Part shown: positions 33,041 to 43,433 of the stretch, piece after piece
How the letters are laid out: each line of letters opens with the position of its first letter
Position numbering within the stretch: position 1 is the first letter of the stretch
Source: Cricetomys ansorgei
Taxonomy: Eukaryota; Chordata; Mammalia; Rodentia; Nesomyidae
NCBI GenBank assembly: GCA_026225945.1
Contig: JAMJFZ010003163.1
Coordinates: 19,280,501 to 19,344,500 of the forward strand
Length of the DNA: 64,000 nucleotides
Direction: 5' to 3'
Program-made: the position numbers and the translations under genes
The notes under the pieces: model-generated
The model's input: only the letters and a program-made list of their open reading frames with translations
Told to the model about the DNA's origin: nothing
The model's database searches: none

Positions 33041-33264
33041 CCTTGAAAATTTTATATTTTAAATGCAAAAATTAAAAGAACTCTTTAATTGAAGCTGCCG
33101 GGTTGGTTTTCCGTCTGAAGGAACTCAACTGCCTTGGCTCATAAGCTGACAGAGCTTCTTTGGTGCCCTCCAGACATCATAATCCTGTCCCGAAATGCCT
33201 TCCTCTGATGGCCCTGGCCATTGCTAGGGCACCTTCCCCTTTGCCGGGGGCATTTAGCTTCCTG
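33041..33264. other. unique sequence
   Basis: Nothing recognised. Confidence 0.35.
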
Positions 33265-33600
33265 CTTTTATGCATCATCTCTTCATGTTCTTTGCCATAA
33301 TTCCCATTGGGTGTTTGTCCTTTTCTTTCCAGTTTCAAAGAGCTTTTTGTAGATTACAGATCTTAACCCTTTGCTCTCCGAATGACAAAGATTTCTTCCC
33401 AGATTTACTGTTTGTCTGTAACCTTTGTCTGTAGTATCTGCTGCTTTATGCAAGACTAGAATTTTTGTGTCATGCGAGTCTGTCTTTTCTATGGCTATCC
33501 TGGATCTGGGCTCCTGGCTTGGCATTTGGTACCTGAGAGAAATGGTACTGGTTTTGAGCCACCTGTGTGACCTGGGCTTTATCATTTGTTCTCTTTGTCC
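33265..33600 (-). mobile_element. L1M 3' region, antisense
   Basis: The blocks cccattgggtgtttgtcctt, agagctttttgtagattaca, cttaaccctttgctctccga, gacaaagatttcttcccag follow the order of antisense L1M sequence near the ORF2/3' UTR boundary. The right half is less certain. Confidence 0.6.
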
Positions 33601-34157
33601 TCACATTAGAAGCCTGGGGCATTAGAAGCCTGGGTCAACTTCTGGAGTGCTGGGAGACCCAGGTGCTTGCAGAAGCTTCTGCTACCCTGGCACCAAACCC
33701 CTAGAGTGACATGGAGTTACAGCAACAATGTGACAGCTCACAACCTCTATTCAAGTAGCTGGTGTGACTGACAGGGCTGGATTCACACTGTGGCCTGTGG
33801 CTAGACTCCTGGTAGGCAGACAGCCTGGTCTACCTACAACACAATGCAGTTGCTGCTTCTGCAGACTCAAAATCTCCAAGGGCTCTGGCAGGCACAGTGT
33901 CTATCTCCTCACCTAACCCTTTCCTGGTTAACCAAATCCCAAAAGGATGGCCCTTTCAGACTTCTTTCACTGTCCAGAATTGCACCACAGGCTCTTTTCT
34001 TCCCAAGAGAATGGCGTTGTAATTCACAATTGGCTTAGCTAGTCAAGACCGACTGTCACGATGGGGAGACGTACATCAACCCAGGAGACACAGCCACATG
34101 GTCTCCCACACAGGTGTGAGCAGGTCCCAAGGGGAAGGATGGAGAAAGGCCAGATGT
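33601..34157. other. unique sequence, nothing recognised
   Basis: No repeat family or exon was recognised in about 555 bp. Confidence 0.4.
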
Positions 34158-34528
34158 GGTGGTGGCTTATATGAAAATGGCCCCATAGGTTCCTATATTT
34201 GAATACCTGGTCCACTATTCGTTGAACTGTTTGGAAAGAGTTAAGAAGTGTGGCTTTGTTGGAGAAAATGTGTTACTAGGGTTGGACTTTGAGGTTTCTA
34301 AAGCCCATATCATTCCCAATTAGCTTTCTGTCTCTCTGCCTCATTCTAGTGGATCAGATGTGAGCTCTCAGCTACTCCTCCAGTCCCCTGCCTGACTTCC
34401 TGCTGTTACACACCCTACCATGATGGTCACGAACTCTAACCCTCTGGAACCATGAGTTCCAAATTAAACATTTTATTTTATAAGTCTCCTCAGTCATGGT
34501 GTTTTGTCACGGCAATCGAAAGGTAACC
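34158..34528 (+). mobile_element. ORR1 LTR (ERVL-MaLR)
   Basis: ORR1 blocks in order: atgaaaatggccccataggt, cctatatttgaatacctggt, ttaagaagtgtggctttgtt, ggttggactttgaggtttct, atgtgagctctcagctactc, ccaaattaaacattttattt, tcagtcatggtgttttgtca. Diverged solo copy. Confidence 0.85.
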
Positions 34529-34799
34529 ATGCCCTGTGTGACACACTGTACAAAGTAAGATTCCAGGTGGAGCCCTTGGGAAGGAGACCAGGAAAGGGGG
34601 AAAGACGATCAATGCCTGACTGGGGACAAGAGAAAGTGGGACCTAAAGGCTGGGAGATGGAGGCAGTGGAGTGTGTGTGCACATCTGGGGTTTGCCATGT
34701 GATGTATGGTATCCCCCTCAGTTCTTAAGACTGACTGAGGCTGATGTTTCCCAGCTCTGTGTGAGAGATGCTGGTGGAGAGCAGTCAGCATGTGCGAGG
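34529..34799. other. unique sequence, possibly partly old LTR
   Basis: No clear family. The right end leads into the MST-like LTR. Confidence 0.3.
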
Positions 34800-34969
34800 C
34801 CCCGCCTTCTGACCTCAGTACCAAACCAAATCAACCATATGATAAAACCTCATCACCAGTGTGCTGATAGGAATCTGAGGCCTGTAGAAGATGGTCTCAG
34901 ATGCTGGGGCATGTGGGAGATGGTGTTAATAGGTGGGGACTTAAGAGGCTCCATCCTGGCCATAAGATT
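34800..34969 (+). mobile_element. MST/MLT1-like MaLR LTR, 5' portion (split)
   Basis: The segment gatggtgttaataggtggg, gacttaagaggct corresponds to the 5' half of an MST-type LTR. It stops where an MT LTR begins (34970), and its 3' half resumes at 35611. The left boundary is uncertain. Confidence 0.5.
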
Positions 34970-35610
34970 TGTGCTGGTTAGTTTTTTGTCAACTTGACAC
35001 GCACAAGAGTTACCTGGGAAGAGGAACATCAGTTGAGAAAGTGTCTCCATCAGATTGGCTTGGAGGGAACTCTGTGAGGGCATTTTTTTTTTTTTTTGAT
35101 TAATGATTGATGTAGGAGATCCCAGCCACAGGAAGTCCTGCGAGATGTAAGAAAGGCAGCTGAGGGGCTGGAGAGAGGGTTTAGTGGGTAAGAACACTGG
35201 TTGTTCTTCCAGAGGACATGACTTCGATTCCCAGCACCCACTTGGTAGCTCACAATCATCTGTAACTCCAGTTTCAGCTGATCAGATGCCCTCTTCTGGT
35301 CTCCATAGGCATCAGGCACACACGTGGTATAAGATATCAACGTAGGCAAAACACTTATATACATAAAATAATAAAATAAGTTTAAAAAAAGAAAAGAAAG
35401 AAAGCTGAATGTGAGCCTGAAAGCAAGCCAATAAGCAGTGTTTCTCCGTGTTTTCTGCTTCCGTTCCTGCCTCCAGGTTCCTGCCTTGAGTTCCTGCCTT
35501 GCTTTCTTCAATGGACTGAGACTTGGGATATGTAAACCAAACATTCCTTTCCTCCCCAAGTTGCTTTTGGTCATGGTCTTTAGCACACTAATAGAAAGCA
35601 AGCTAAGAAA
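34970..35610 (+). mobile_element. MT LTR (ERVL-MaLR), interrupted by a B3 SINE
   Basis: It starts tgtgctggttagttttttgt, caacttgacacgcacaagag, and has gattaatgattgatgtagg, then after the SINE tgcctccaggttcctgcc, ccaagttgcttttggtcatg and a degraded aagaaa end. It is itself inserted in an MST-like LTR. Confidence 0.85.
35167..35403 (+). mobile_element. B3/B2-type SINE inside the MT LTR
   Basis: The element reads gctggagagagggtttagtg, gttcttccagaggacatgac, gattcccagcacccacttgg, gccctcttctggtctccata, ggcaaaacacttatatacat, then an A-tail. Near-identical aaaggcagctgag / aaagaaagctgaa flanks are probably its target-site duplication. Confidence 0.9.
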
Positions 35611-35820
35611 AGGCTCTCAATGGCTTCTTTAACCTTCCAGTTTATAAAGACATGGGGAAAAGGTGCTATCTATAACCCAGGATATGCGCCTCACCGACTG
35701 GTTAGTGTGCTGATCTCAGCCTCATCAGCCTCCAGAAAAGTAAGAAATAAATTTCTGTTGTTTATAAGCTCCCCAACTTCAGGTATTGTGTTATATTAGC
35801 CTAGACATACTAAGGTAGTT
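35611..35820 (+). mobile_element. MST/MLT1-like MaLR LTR, 3' portion
   Basis: The sequence aaggtgctatctataaccca, cagcctccagaaaagtaaga, aataaatttctgttgtttat, aagctccccaacttcaggta with a terminal gacatactaaggta is the recognisable 3' half of an MST/MLT1-type LTR, including its polyadenylation-signal region. Confidence 0.75.
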
Positions 35821-35879
35821 ACTAAAAATTGTGCAGAATAGGGCCTGGAGCTGTCTAGTTTTAAGATACCAGAGACTAC

Positions 35880-36095
35880 TTCAGGAGATGTGGCTCAGTT
35901 GGGAGAATGATTGCCTAGCATTTGGAAAGTTTGATCTTCAATACTGCATAGACCCATTATGGTGGTGCACACATGTAATCCCAGCACTCAGAAGGAGGTG
36001 AAGGGCGGAGAATCAGAAGATCAAGGCCACCATCAGTACATAGAGAGTTTGAGGCCAGTCTGGGCTACGTGAGACAGAGACTGAGGGAAAGAAGA
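35880..36095 (+). mobile_element. B4 SINE (ID + B1 fusion)
   Basis: The left third is ID-like (gatgtggctcagttgggaga, ttgcctagcatttggaaag). The right part is B1-like (tggtggtgcacacatgtaat, cccagcactcagaaggagg, tttgaggccagtctgggcta, cgtgagacagagactgag). This order defines the B4 family. Confidence 0.8.
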
Positions 36096-36257
36096 AAATG
36101 AACTATGGATTTTTCACATATTAGTTTGAAATAACTGATAGGATCCAATGGCAGCAAGCATGGTCCGGAAGGGGACCCTCCACTCTGCTGGTGGAGAATT
36201 AGCACGATCATACAGAGGGCAGCTAGAGAATGTGATGCAAGGCACAAAATGTGCCTG
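36096..36257. other. unique sequence
   Basis: Nothing recognised. Confidence 0.35.
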
Positions 36258-36375
36258 CCCTTTGCCCCGGTGTTCCCACTTCGGTAAAGTGGGGACGATA
36301 AGAGTCCCTGTTTCAACAGGTTTCTGAAAGGCTCGAATGAGCTAATCCATGACAGCCACTTACCTCAGTGCCCGA
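36258..36375 (-). repeat. MIR SINE, antisense
   Basis: The sequence cggtaaagtggggacgataa, gagtccctgtttcaacagg, gctcgaatgagctaatccat, ctcagtgcccgacag matches the antisense MIR order. Confidence 0.65.
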
Positions 36376-36892
36376 CAGAAGGATTAGAGACATCAGGATT
36401 GCTACTGCCACGGAGCCACTTGCCTGTCAGATGGGGGAGCTGCTGGGAATGCTCTCTGCAATAGCAGAAGTAAGGGGCCAGCTGACTGTTCACCCAGAGC
36501 GAAGGAGACTAATTCCTGGGACCCCCATCCCTCTGTTAACACAGCATGAGGGCCTCAAATATCCAAAGACCTTGGTGGTGAGCACATCCTCTTCTTCCTT
36601 GGATGCCAGCTGCCGTCCACTATGTATTGTTCCAACCTTTCATTGTTAATGTTTTATCTGTTTGCTTAGCCAATATTTGTTCCAATTCAAAATTGTTTTG
36701 AAATACAAGGACGCTCACTCATATAGAATAAAACAGGTTGGGGCGGGCAGGGGTTTGAAACACCTTCCCAGAGATTGGCAAAGTCAAGAGTGCTTCTTCT
36801 GGAATCACTAGAGCATGGTATTGGGAGATAAGTAAAGACTGGAGTCTGCTTTGTCACTGGCAAACGAGAAGAGTAGGGTTTGAAACTCCATT
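36376..36892. other. unique sequence, nothing recognised
   Basis: No repeat family or exon was recognised in about 515 bp. Confidence 0.4.
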
Positions 36893-37012
36893 CACACCAG
36901 CACAGCGGTGCACCCCCAAATCCCAGCATTCGGAAGGCTGAGGCAGGAGGATTGCTGCAAGCTCAAGTCCTGCCTTGAGTGTGATAGACAAACAAACAAA
37001 AACAAACAATCA
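36893..37012 (+). mobile_element. B1 SINE, diverged
   Basis: The sequence cagcacagcggtgcaccccc, aaatcccagcattcggaagg, ctgaggcaggaggattgctg, caagctcaagtcctgcct with an (AAAC)n tail is a diverged sense B1. Confidence 0.75.
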
Positions 37013-37640
37013 CCATGCACAAAAGTTGAAAGACTCCTGAGGCTGAGGAACACATTCAATTCAAACAGAATCTTATTGGTCGTGTTAGTCACATGACTCA
37101 GGCTAGACCAATCACTGAATGTACTAGTCATTCCTAGTGTACCATTGGACTGCCACTCGCTCCTCAGGGAAGGCAACAGTGAGTAGGATAATGGATGGTA
37201 TCGTCACAGGTGTGTGAGCCCAGGGCTACTTGGTCTCCCACGCTGGGCCAGATCTTTGGGTGTGCTTAAGGTTGGGGACCAGGCTCCCAGCACAGAGTGG
37301 GCACCCTTTTACTGATTTATGTGCAACCGGTATTTTTATTTTGAACTGACATTGTGGTTGTACATGTTTCCAGGTGTACATGTGTGTACATATGTACACA
37401 CTGAAGTGTGGCACCTCGATGTGTATACACAATGTGCAGTGTCAGGTCTGAGTGTCGGGCTGTCACCTCAGACATGCTCTTTCTTCGTGCCGGGGCTATG
37501 TCGTTTCTTCACTGCGAGCTGTTTGGAAATATTCAGTGAACTGTTGCCAATTGTCACTCTCCGTCTATGCTACTGTCAGCTCGAGTTATCTCCTCAGACT
37601 CGCTAACCATCCCCTCCCCGTGGCGCCTCCCTGAGTCTCT
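37013..37640. other. unique sequence with a TG/TA-rich patch
   Basis: A tgtacatgtgtgtacatatg patch lies at about 37375. Nothing else was recognised. Confidence 0.4.
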
Positions 37641-38330
37641 GGTAACTACTGTTCTGCTGGGGGGTGACATTTTTGCCTTCACGCAAAGATGAGAACACAT
37701 GACCTTTGTCTTTCTGCCCCTGACTCATTTTGTCTTAACACATTGTCTTCTGGGTCCATCTGCGTTGCTCAGGACTTCATTCTTTTATGGATGCATAATA
37801 TTCTGTTACGTATACGTGCCGCGTTAAAAAAAAAAACCTGCTTAGCCACCCGTGGATACGTGGGTTGGTTCCACATCTGGCTATCACGGACAGTACTTCA
37901 GTCAATGTGGGGATATAAATGTCTTTCCAACACACTGACTTCAGCTCTGGTGGGCCTATATCGTATAGCAAGGTTTCTGGGTCATCTAGTAGTTCTATTT
38001 TGAGTTGTTTGAGGAGGGTCCTTCCTGTTTTCAGTAATGGCTGCTCTACTTTATATTTCTACCAGGAGCGCCCACCTCCTCATCGGCCCTGGCTCTCTGC
38101 CTTTTGGCAGCAGACATTCTGTTTGGGGTTTGATATCAGTTCCCATGGTTTGGACTTGTGTTTCCCTGATGGCGAATAGTGCAGCCCCTCCTGCCCCCCC
38201 CACCCCCCGCCCCCCTGACCACATGGGATCCTCTTTTTGAGAAGCGTCTACTTGGTCATCTCTCTTGTGTCTTTTTGCTATTAGCTCTAATTCCTTATGT
38301 ATTCTGGAGCCGACCTCCTTGCCACATGCT
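37641..38330 (-). mobile_element. L1M 3' region, antisense
   Basis: A long run of antisense L1 signatures in order: aggacttcattcttttatgg, atgcataatattctgttacg, ttccacatctggctatcacg, ggtttctgggtcatctagta, gttctattttgagttgtttg, gttttcagtaatggctgctc, tatttctaccaggagcgccc and ttttgagaagcgtctacttg. A C-rich patch (38186-38215) interrupts it. The 204-codon minus frame at 38051-38665 overlaps this fossil and is not a gene. Confidence 0.75.
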
Positions 38331-39277
38331 CCACTCACAACAGTGTCTGCCACATGGTGACTGCCTCCCCCTTCTGTGCAGAAGCATGTCCATTGGATGC
38401 GACCCTGCTTGTCACATTTTGATTTGTTGTTTGTGAGCCTCTCCAAAACTTCCTTTCCCCCATGTCCTGAAGTGTTTCTCTGATGTTTTCCTCTAGTGGT
38501 TTCATCCGGCAGGCCCATGGCTCTGGCTTCTGAAGACCGGAGGAGAGGGGCAGAGTGGCTGCCCTCCTCCCACCGGGACTGTGGGGGCCAAGTTCCGCTG
38601 CAGCCTTCTCTAGAAGGCTGCCTCAGAAAACTCTGGAGCTGGGCGTGGGGTGGAAACACAGACACACAGTTAATTATGGCGGCACACTCGGCGCCGCTCT
38701 AATTTAGGCTGGTCCCCGTCGAAGCCAAGATTTAAAGTGCTCTGTTTTACAATGCTTGTCAGTGCCCCTCCCTCTGCTGCCACCTCCTTCAGTGTGGAGG
38801 GTGAATGGCGGGAAGCACTTGAGGAAGGCTTGTCGCCATCGCTTTGGGGGAATGTAGCCACCCTTCCAGGCTGGGAACAGGGCAGCTTGAGGGCAGACAT
38901 GTCAGCCCTGGGCCTTCTTACTGGAAGGTGGTGGATAGGGTAGCAGGGTCTTACTCTAAGAGAAGGGCTGGGATTGGCTCTGGGACCTTCTAGAAGGTAA
39001 GAAATAGCTCTCAGAGAGACACACGTGATTAGCTGGCCTAATCTTCGGGGGGTTGGGACAACCCTGCATCCTTAGCCACGTTCCCAGTTTCCTTGGAGCC
39101 CACCATGCCTTGATCCATGCTGACACAAATGATATGGAAGACATATTTACGGCTGAAAAATAGATTTAACACCCAGAGGATTACCCTCGAGATCAACAGT
39201 TCGGCAATATAGACGGGTCCACTTTTGTACCCTATGATTCTGTTAAGGGTCCAATGAATCAGAGCAGCAAGAACATA
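38331..39277. other. unique sequence, nothing recognised
   Basis: No repeat family or exon was recognised. The left part may still be decayed L1. Confidence 0.4.
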
Positions 39278-39345
39278 AAAATCATTTCATACTACAGGTG
39301 AAAAAATTGAGGCCAAGAGCGAAGAGAATTCCTAAGATCCCGGAG
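39278..39345 (+). repeat. MIR SINE fragment
   Basis: The pattern tactacaggtgaaaaaattg, aggccaagagcgaagagaat, tcctaagatcccgga is MIR-like and short. Confidence 0.55.
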
Positions 39346-40059
39346 CATGTTAGATCAGTGTACATAAAAACTGGTAAGGGCCCTACTCTGGACACCAGTG
39401 CTGAATGAATGGACTGCTCTGCCTGACTGAATGGATGGTGGTGGTTCTGAGGTCTTTATCATGCCCAGCCGGGAGCAGGAATTTCATTGATCAGCAATGT
39501 TTGCCAAGGTACTAGAGGGCACATGGCAGTGCACTGTGCTAAGACTTTGTTATCCACAGCTAGTCCACATAGGAGCCCTTGGAGGGCAGGTGATTTGGGA
39601 GGTTTGGGATGACTGAAGAGAAGACAGTCAGAGCAAGCTTTTGGACAGAGACAAGAAATCCAGGAGTTCCTCGACAGATGGCTGTTGGGCCCCTTCAGAG
39701 TGACAGACAAAAATGGGGATTCCTGAGGCTTTCATGATAAGCCCTTTGACACTGGGGCTGTGTCTCTCTCTGCTGCTTTTCCCAGCCCCCAGATCTGTGA
39801 GGCCCCAGACCTGTCATCCTTGGGGCTGTGGCTCACTGTCTTGGTGATGAATCCCACTATCCTGGGGAGAGCTGGGTATGCATGCAACAGGTATGGCTGT
39901 GGGGTCCCATGGGGTCCCATGTGCCTGAGATGAAAGACCACTCTCTGGAGTGTGAGTGTAGGGCATCTAACTCCTCTCCGGCCTCTGCCAGCATCCTTTG
40001 TCCTTCCGTGAGTCCCATCCACGCAATGGCCTCAGGGTCTACAAGCTTTCTTGCTTAAC
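39346..40059. other. unique sequence, nothing recognised
   Basis: A small direct repeat (ggggtcccatggggtcccat) lies at about 39900. No exon or repeat family was identified. Confidence 0.4.
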
Positions 40060-40119
40060 CACTTGATTCAGTTTTTTTACAAATTGTGGCAATTGTACCT
40101 TTTATAAAAATTAATATTT

Positions 40120-40245
40120 CAGGCAGGTGTGGTGGTACATCCTTTAATCCCAGCACTCATGAGGCTGAGGCAAGAGGGTCAAGAATTGAAGGCTAGTCAG
40201 AGATATGTAGCAAAACCAATAAACATAGTAATAATGAAGCTTTTT
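40120..40245 (+). mobile_element. B1 SINE inside L1M
   Basis: The sequence caggcaggtgtggtggtaca, tcctttaatcccagcactca, tgaggctgaggcaagagggt, then a diverged 3' half. It splits the L1M fragment. Confidence 0.75.
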
Positions 40246-40264
40246 TCCCCCATTTAATCTTTTC

Positions 40265-40462
40265 TTTTCATGATGGAGTGTCTAGTCCAAGCTAGCCTTC
40301 AAACTCCCTACATAACCAAGGATGACCTCGAACCTCATGGGTGCTGGGCTTATGTGTGCTCCACCATGCCTGGTTTCTCTGGTGCTAGGGATCCAACCCA
40401 GGTCTGGTGCATTGTAGGCAAGTACTCTGTCAGCTGAACCACACCTCCCAGCCTCCACTGAG
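40265..40462 (-). mobile_element. B4 SINE (ID + B1), antisense, inside L1M
   Basis: Antisense B1 part (ccaagctagccttcaaactc, gacctcgaacctcatgggtg, ctgggcttatgtgtgctcca) is followed by antisense ID (ggtgctagggatccaaccca, gcattgtaggcaagtactct, gaaccacacctcccagcc). Confidence 0.8.
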
Positions 40463-41450
40463 CCATTTGAAAGCTGTAACTGTGGTATAAATGAGCTCAC
40501 ACTGTTGCACAATCACCACTATCCATTCCCAGAACTAGTCATCTTCCCAGACTGAAACTGTTTGCCCACTAGACAACAACCACTCCAGCCCCTGGTAATC
40601 ACTGCTGTGGTGTAAATGGGGAGTTAAGTCTTTAAGGGGTCTCGCCATGACCACAGAAAACTATGCTATCTTGGTGAGCTGTTCACTGTCTGTGGTGGGG
40701 ACATTGCATACAAAGGTATAAGGGTTGATAATAGAGTCTTTGGACTTCTATCCCTGAGAGTGGTCACTCTGGGTACTTTTTTTAGGTGGAATCCTATGAC
40801 ATTTATCCTTTTGTGTCTGGCATATTTTACTCAGCATGATGTCCTGAAAGTTCATCTGCTTGTAGCTTGTGTTGGGATTTCAAGACAAGGTCTCTAGCCC
40901 AGACTAGCCTTACATAGTGGAGGATGGCATAGGGTGACTAGAGCTTCCTCCCACGTGTGATACACGAAGTGTTTTCTCTCTCATGGTAGGTGAGCTGCAG
41001 CTGTCTCCACCCCTTGTTCCCTGTGGATAACGATGCTATGAGCATGGGGTGTGTCCATATCTGGTTTAGTCTCAGCTTTCATTTTTTCAGCTGTCTAGGT
41101 GCAAAGGTTTTGGCCGCATCACCTCATGAATCTGTTTCATCTGTGATGAATCTCTGTGGTGTCCTCCATAGCTCCTGCCCCGATGTGTTCTCACGAACAC
41201 TGGCTATTTTCTCTGTTTGACAGTAGCCACTTTCGTGGGGGTGATGAGATTCTCAGTTTCAATTTGCATTTCACTCACGATGACTGACAGTGGCATCTTT
41301 TAATGTGTCTATGGAATTTGTGTATATTGACTCAAGTCCTTGTCCATTTTAGGAAGATCTCTCATTTATTTCTTGACAATTTGATACTTGTATACAACGG
41401 TTTTTGGTCATATCCACCATACTACTCCCTCCCCAAGTCCAATTAGTGTT

Positions 41451-43316
41451 GTCTGCTGTCATCTGCTGTCTGTTGTCATCTGCTGTCTGCTGTCTGTTGT
41501 CTGCTGTCATCTGCTGTCTGCTATCTGCTGTCTGTCTGCTGTCTGTTGTCATCTGCTGTCTGCTGTCTGTTGTCTGCTGTCATCTGCTGTCTGCTATCTG
41601 CTGTCTGTCTGCTGTCATCTGCTGTCTGCTGTCATCTGCTGTCTGCTGTCATCTGCTGTCTTCTGTCTGTTGTCTGCTGTCATCTGCTGTCTGCTGTCAT
41701 CTGCTGTCTGCTGTCTGCTGTCATTTGCTGTCTGCTGTCATCTGCTGTCTACTGTCTGCTGTCTGCTGTCTGCTGTCTGCTGTCATTTGCTGTCTGCTGT
41801 CATTTGCTGTCTGCTGTCATTTGCTGTCTGCTGTCATCTGCTGTCTGCGTCTGCTGTCATTTGCTGTCTGCTGTCATTTGCTGTCTGCTGTCATCTGCTG
41901 TCTGCGTCTGCTGTCATTTGCTGTCTGCTGTCATCTGCTATCTACTGTCTGCTGTCATCTGCTGTCTGCTGTCATCTGCTGTCTACTGTCTGCTGTCTGC
42001 TGTCATCTGCTGTCTGCTGCCATTTGCTGTCTGCTGTCATCTGCTGTCTGCTGTCTGTCTGCTGTCTGCTGTCATCTGCTGTCTGCTGTCTTGTCTGCTG
42101 TCAGCTGTCATCTGCTGTCTGCTGTCATCTGCTGTCTGCTGTCTGTTGTCTGCTGTCATCTGCTGTCTGCTGTCATCTGCTGTCTACTGTCTGCTGTCTG
42201 CTGTCTGCTGTCATTTGCTGTCTGCTGTCATTTGCTGTCTGCTGTCATTTGCTGTCTGCTGTCATTTGCTGTCTGCTGTCATTTGCTGTCTGCTGTCATC
42301 TGCTGTCTGCGTCTGCTGTCATCTGCTGTCTACTGTCTGCTGTCATCTGCTGTCTGCTGTCATCTGCTGTCTACTGTCTGCTGTCTGCTGTCATCTGCTG
42401 TCTGCTGCCATTTGCTGTCTGCTGTCATCTGCTGTCTGCTGTCTGTCTGCTGTCTGCTGTCATCTGCTGTCTGCTGTCTTGTCTGCTGTCAGCTGTCATC
42501 TGCTGTCTGCTGTCATCTGCTGTCTGCTGTCTGTTGTCTGCTGTCATCTGCTGTCTGCTGTCATCTGCTGTCTACTGTCTGCTGTCTGCTGTCATTTGCT
42601 GTCTGCTGTCATTTGCTGTCTGCTGTCATTTGCTGTCTGCTGTCATCTGCTGTCTGCGTCTGCTGTCATTTGCTGTCTGCTGTCATCTGCTGTCTACTGT
42701 CTGCTGTCATTTGCTGTCTGCTGTCATCTGCTGTCTACTGTCTGCTGTCATCTGCTGTCTGCTGTCATTTGCTGTCTGCTGTCATCTGCTGTCTGCTGTC
42801 TGTCTGCTGTCTGCTGTCATCTGCTGTCTGCTGTCTGTCTGCTGTCTGCTGTCATCTGCTGTCTGCTGTCATCTGCTGTCTACTGTCTGCTGTCTGCTGT
42901 CATCGCTGTCTGCTGCTGTCTGCTGTCTGTCTGCTGTCATCTGCTGTCATCTGCTGTCTGCTGTCATCTGCTGTCTGCTGTCATCTGCTGTCTACTGTCT
43001 GCTGTCATTTGCTGTCTGCTGTCATTTGCTGTCTGCTGTCATCTGCTGTCTGCTGTCATCTGCTGTCTACTGTCTGCTGTCATTTGCTGTCTGCTGTCAT
43101 TTGCTGTCTGCTGTCATCTGCTGTCTACTGTCTGCTGTCTGCTGTCATCTGCTGTCTGCTGTCATTTGCTGTCTGCTGTCATCTGCTGTCTGCTGTCATC
43201 TGGTGTCTGCTGTCTGCTGACTGCTGTCTGTCTGCTGCCTGCTGCCTGCTGCCTGCTGCCTGCTGTCTGCTGTCATCTGCTGACTGCTGTCTGTCTGCTG
43301 TCTGCTGTCTGCTGCA
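41451..43316. repeat. 1.87-kb CTGCTGT/CATCTGCTGT minisatellite array
   Basis: About 1,866 bp built almost wholly from two modules, a 7-mer CTGCTGT and a 10-mer CAT(C/T)TGCTGT, often paired to a 17-bp unit. Variant modules (ctactgt, ctgttgt, ctgcgt, tctgt) mark sub-blocks. A 388-bp higher-order copy is visible: the marker ttgtctgctgtcagctgtca occurs at 42091 and 42479, and gctgccatttgctg at about 42017 and 42405. The modules have no stop codon on the plus strand and unit lengths are not multiples of 3, so all three plus frames stay open for about 600 codons, reading as a Leu/Ser/Ala/Val/Cys repeat. Not a gene. Confidence 0.95.
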
Positions 43317-43433
43317 GTTACTGATTCTGTTGGCTTGATTCTGTGCAGGTAACCACAACTGCTGTGAGCTCATGAGTGCAATGGCCATGCCATGTCCAGA
43401 AGACTGCATTTCACAGCCTTCCTTCCCACCCTG

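Larger units (their letters stand above)
40060..41362 (-). mobile_element. L1M 3' region, antisense, with SINE insertions
   Basis: Antisense L1M signatures flank two SINEs: aaaattaatatttc before them, then gcacaatcaccactatccat, aactagtcatcttcccagac, cccctggtaatcactgctg, atccttttgtgtctggcata, tactcagcatgatgtcctga, ctgtggataacgatgctatg and caatttgcatttcactcacg. Some segments between are foreign or too diverged to place (for example 40620-40740 and 40870-40985). Confidence 0.65.

Noticed and set aside
35050..35601. 183-codon minus-strand frame
   Set aside because: Lies over an MT LTR and an inserted B3 SINE; chance frame.
38051..38665. 204-codon minus-strand frame
   Set aside because: About half lies over an L1M fossil and the rest over a C-rich patch; no recognisable domain.
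41451..43316. CRISPR array or centromeric satellite
   Set aside because: No unique spacers between repeats, and the unit and length do not match known rodent centromeric satellites. A minisatellite in an L1 explains it.
41388..43338. Leu/Ser/Ala/Val/Cys-rich proteins of about 590-640 residues in three plus-strand frames
   Set aside because: All come from the stop-free minisatellite modules. Three frames cannot all be coding, and none has domain or codon structure.
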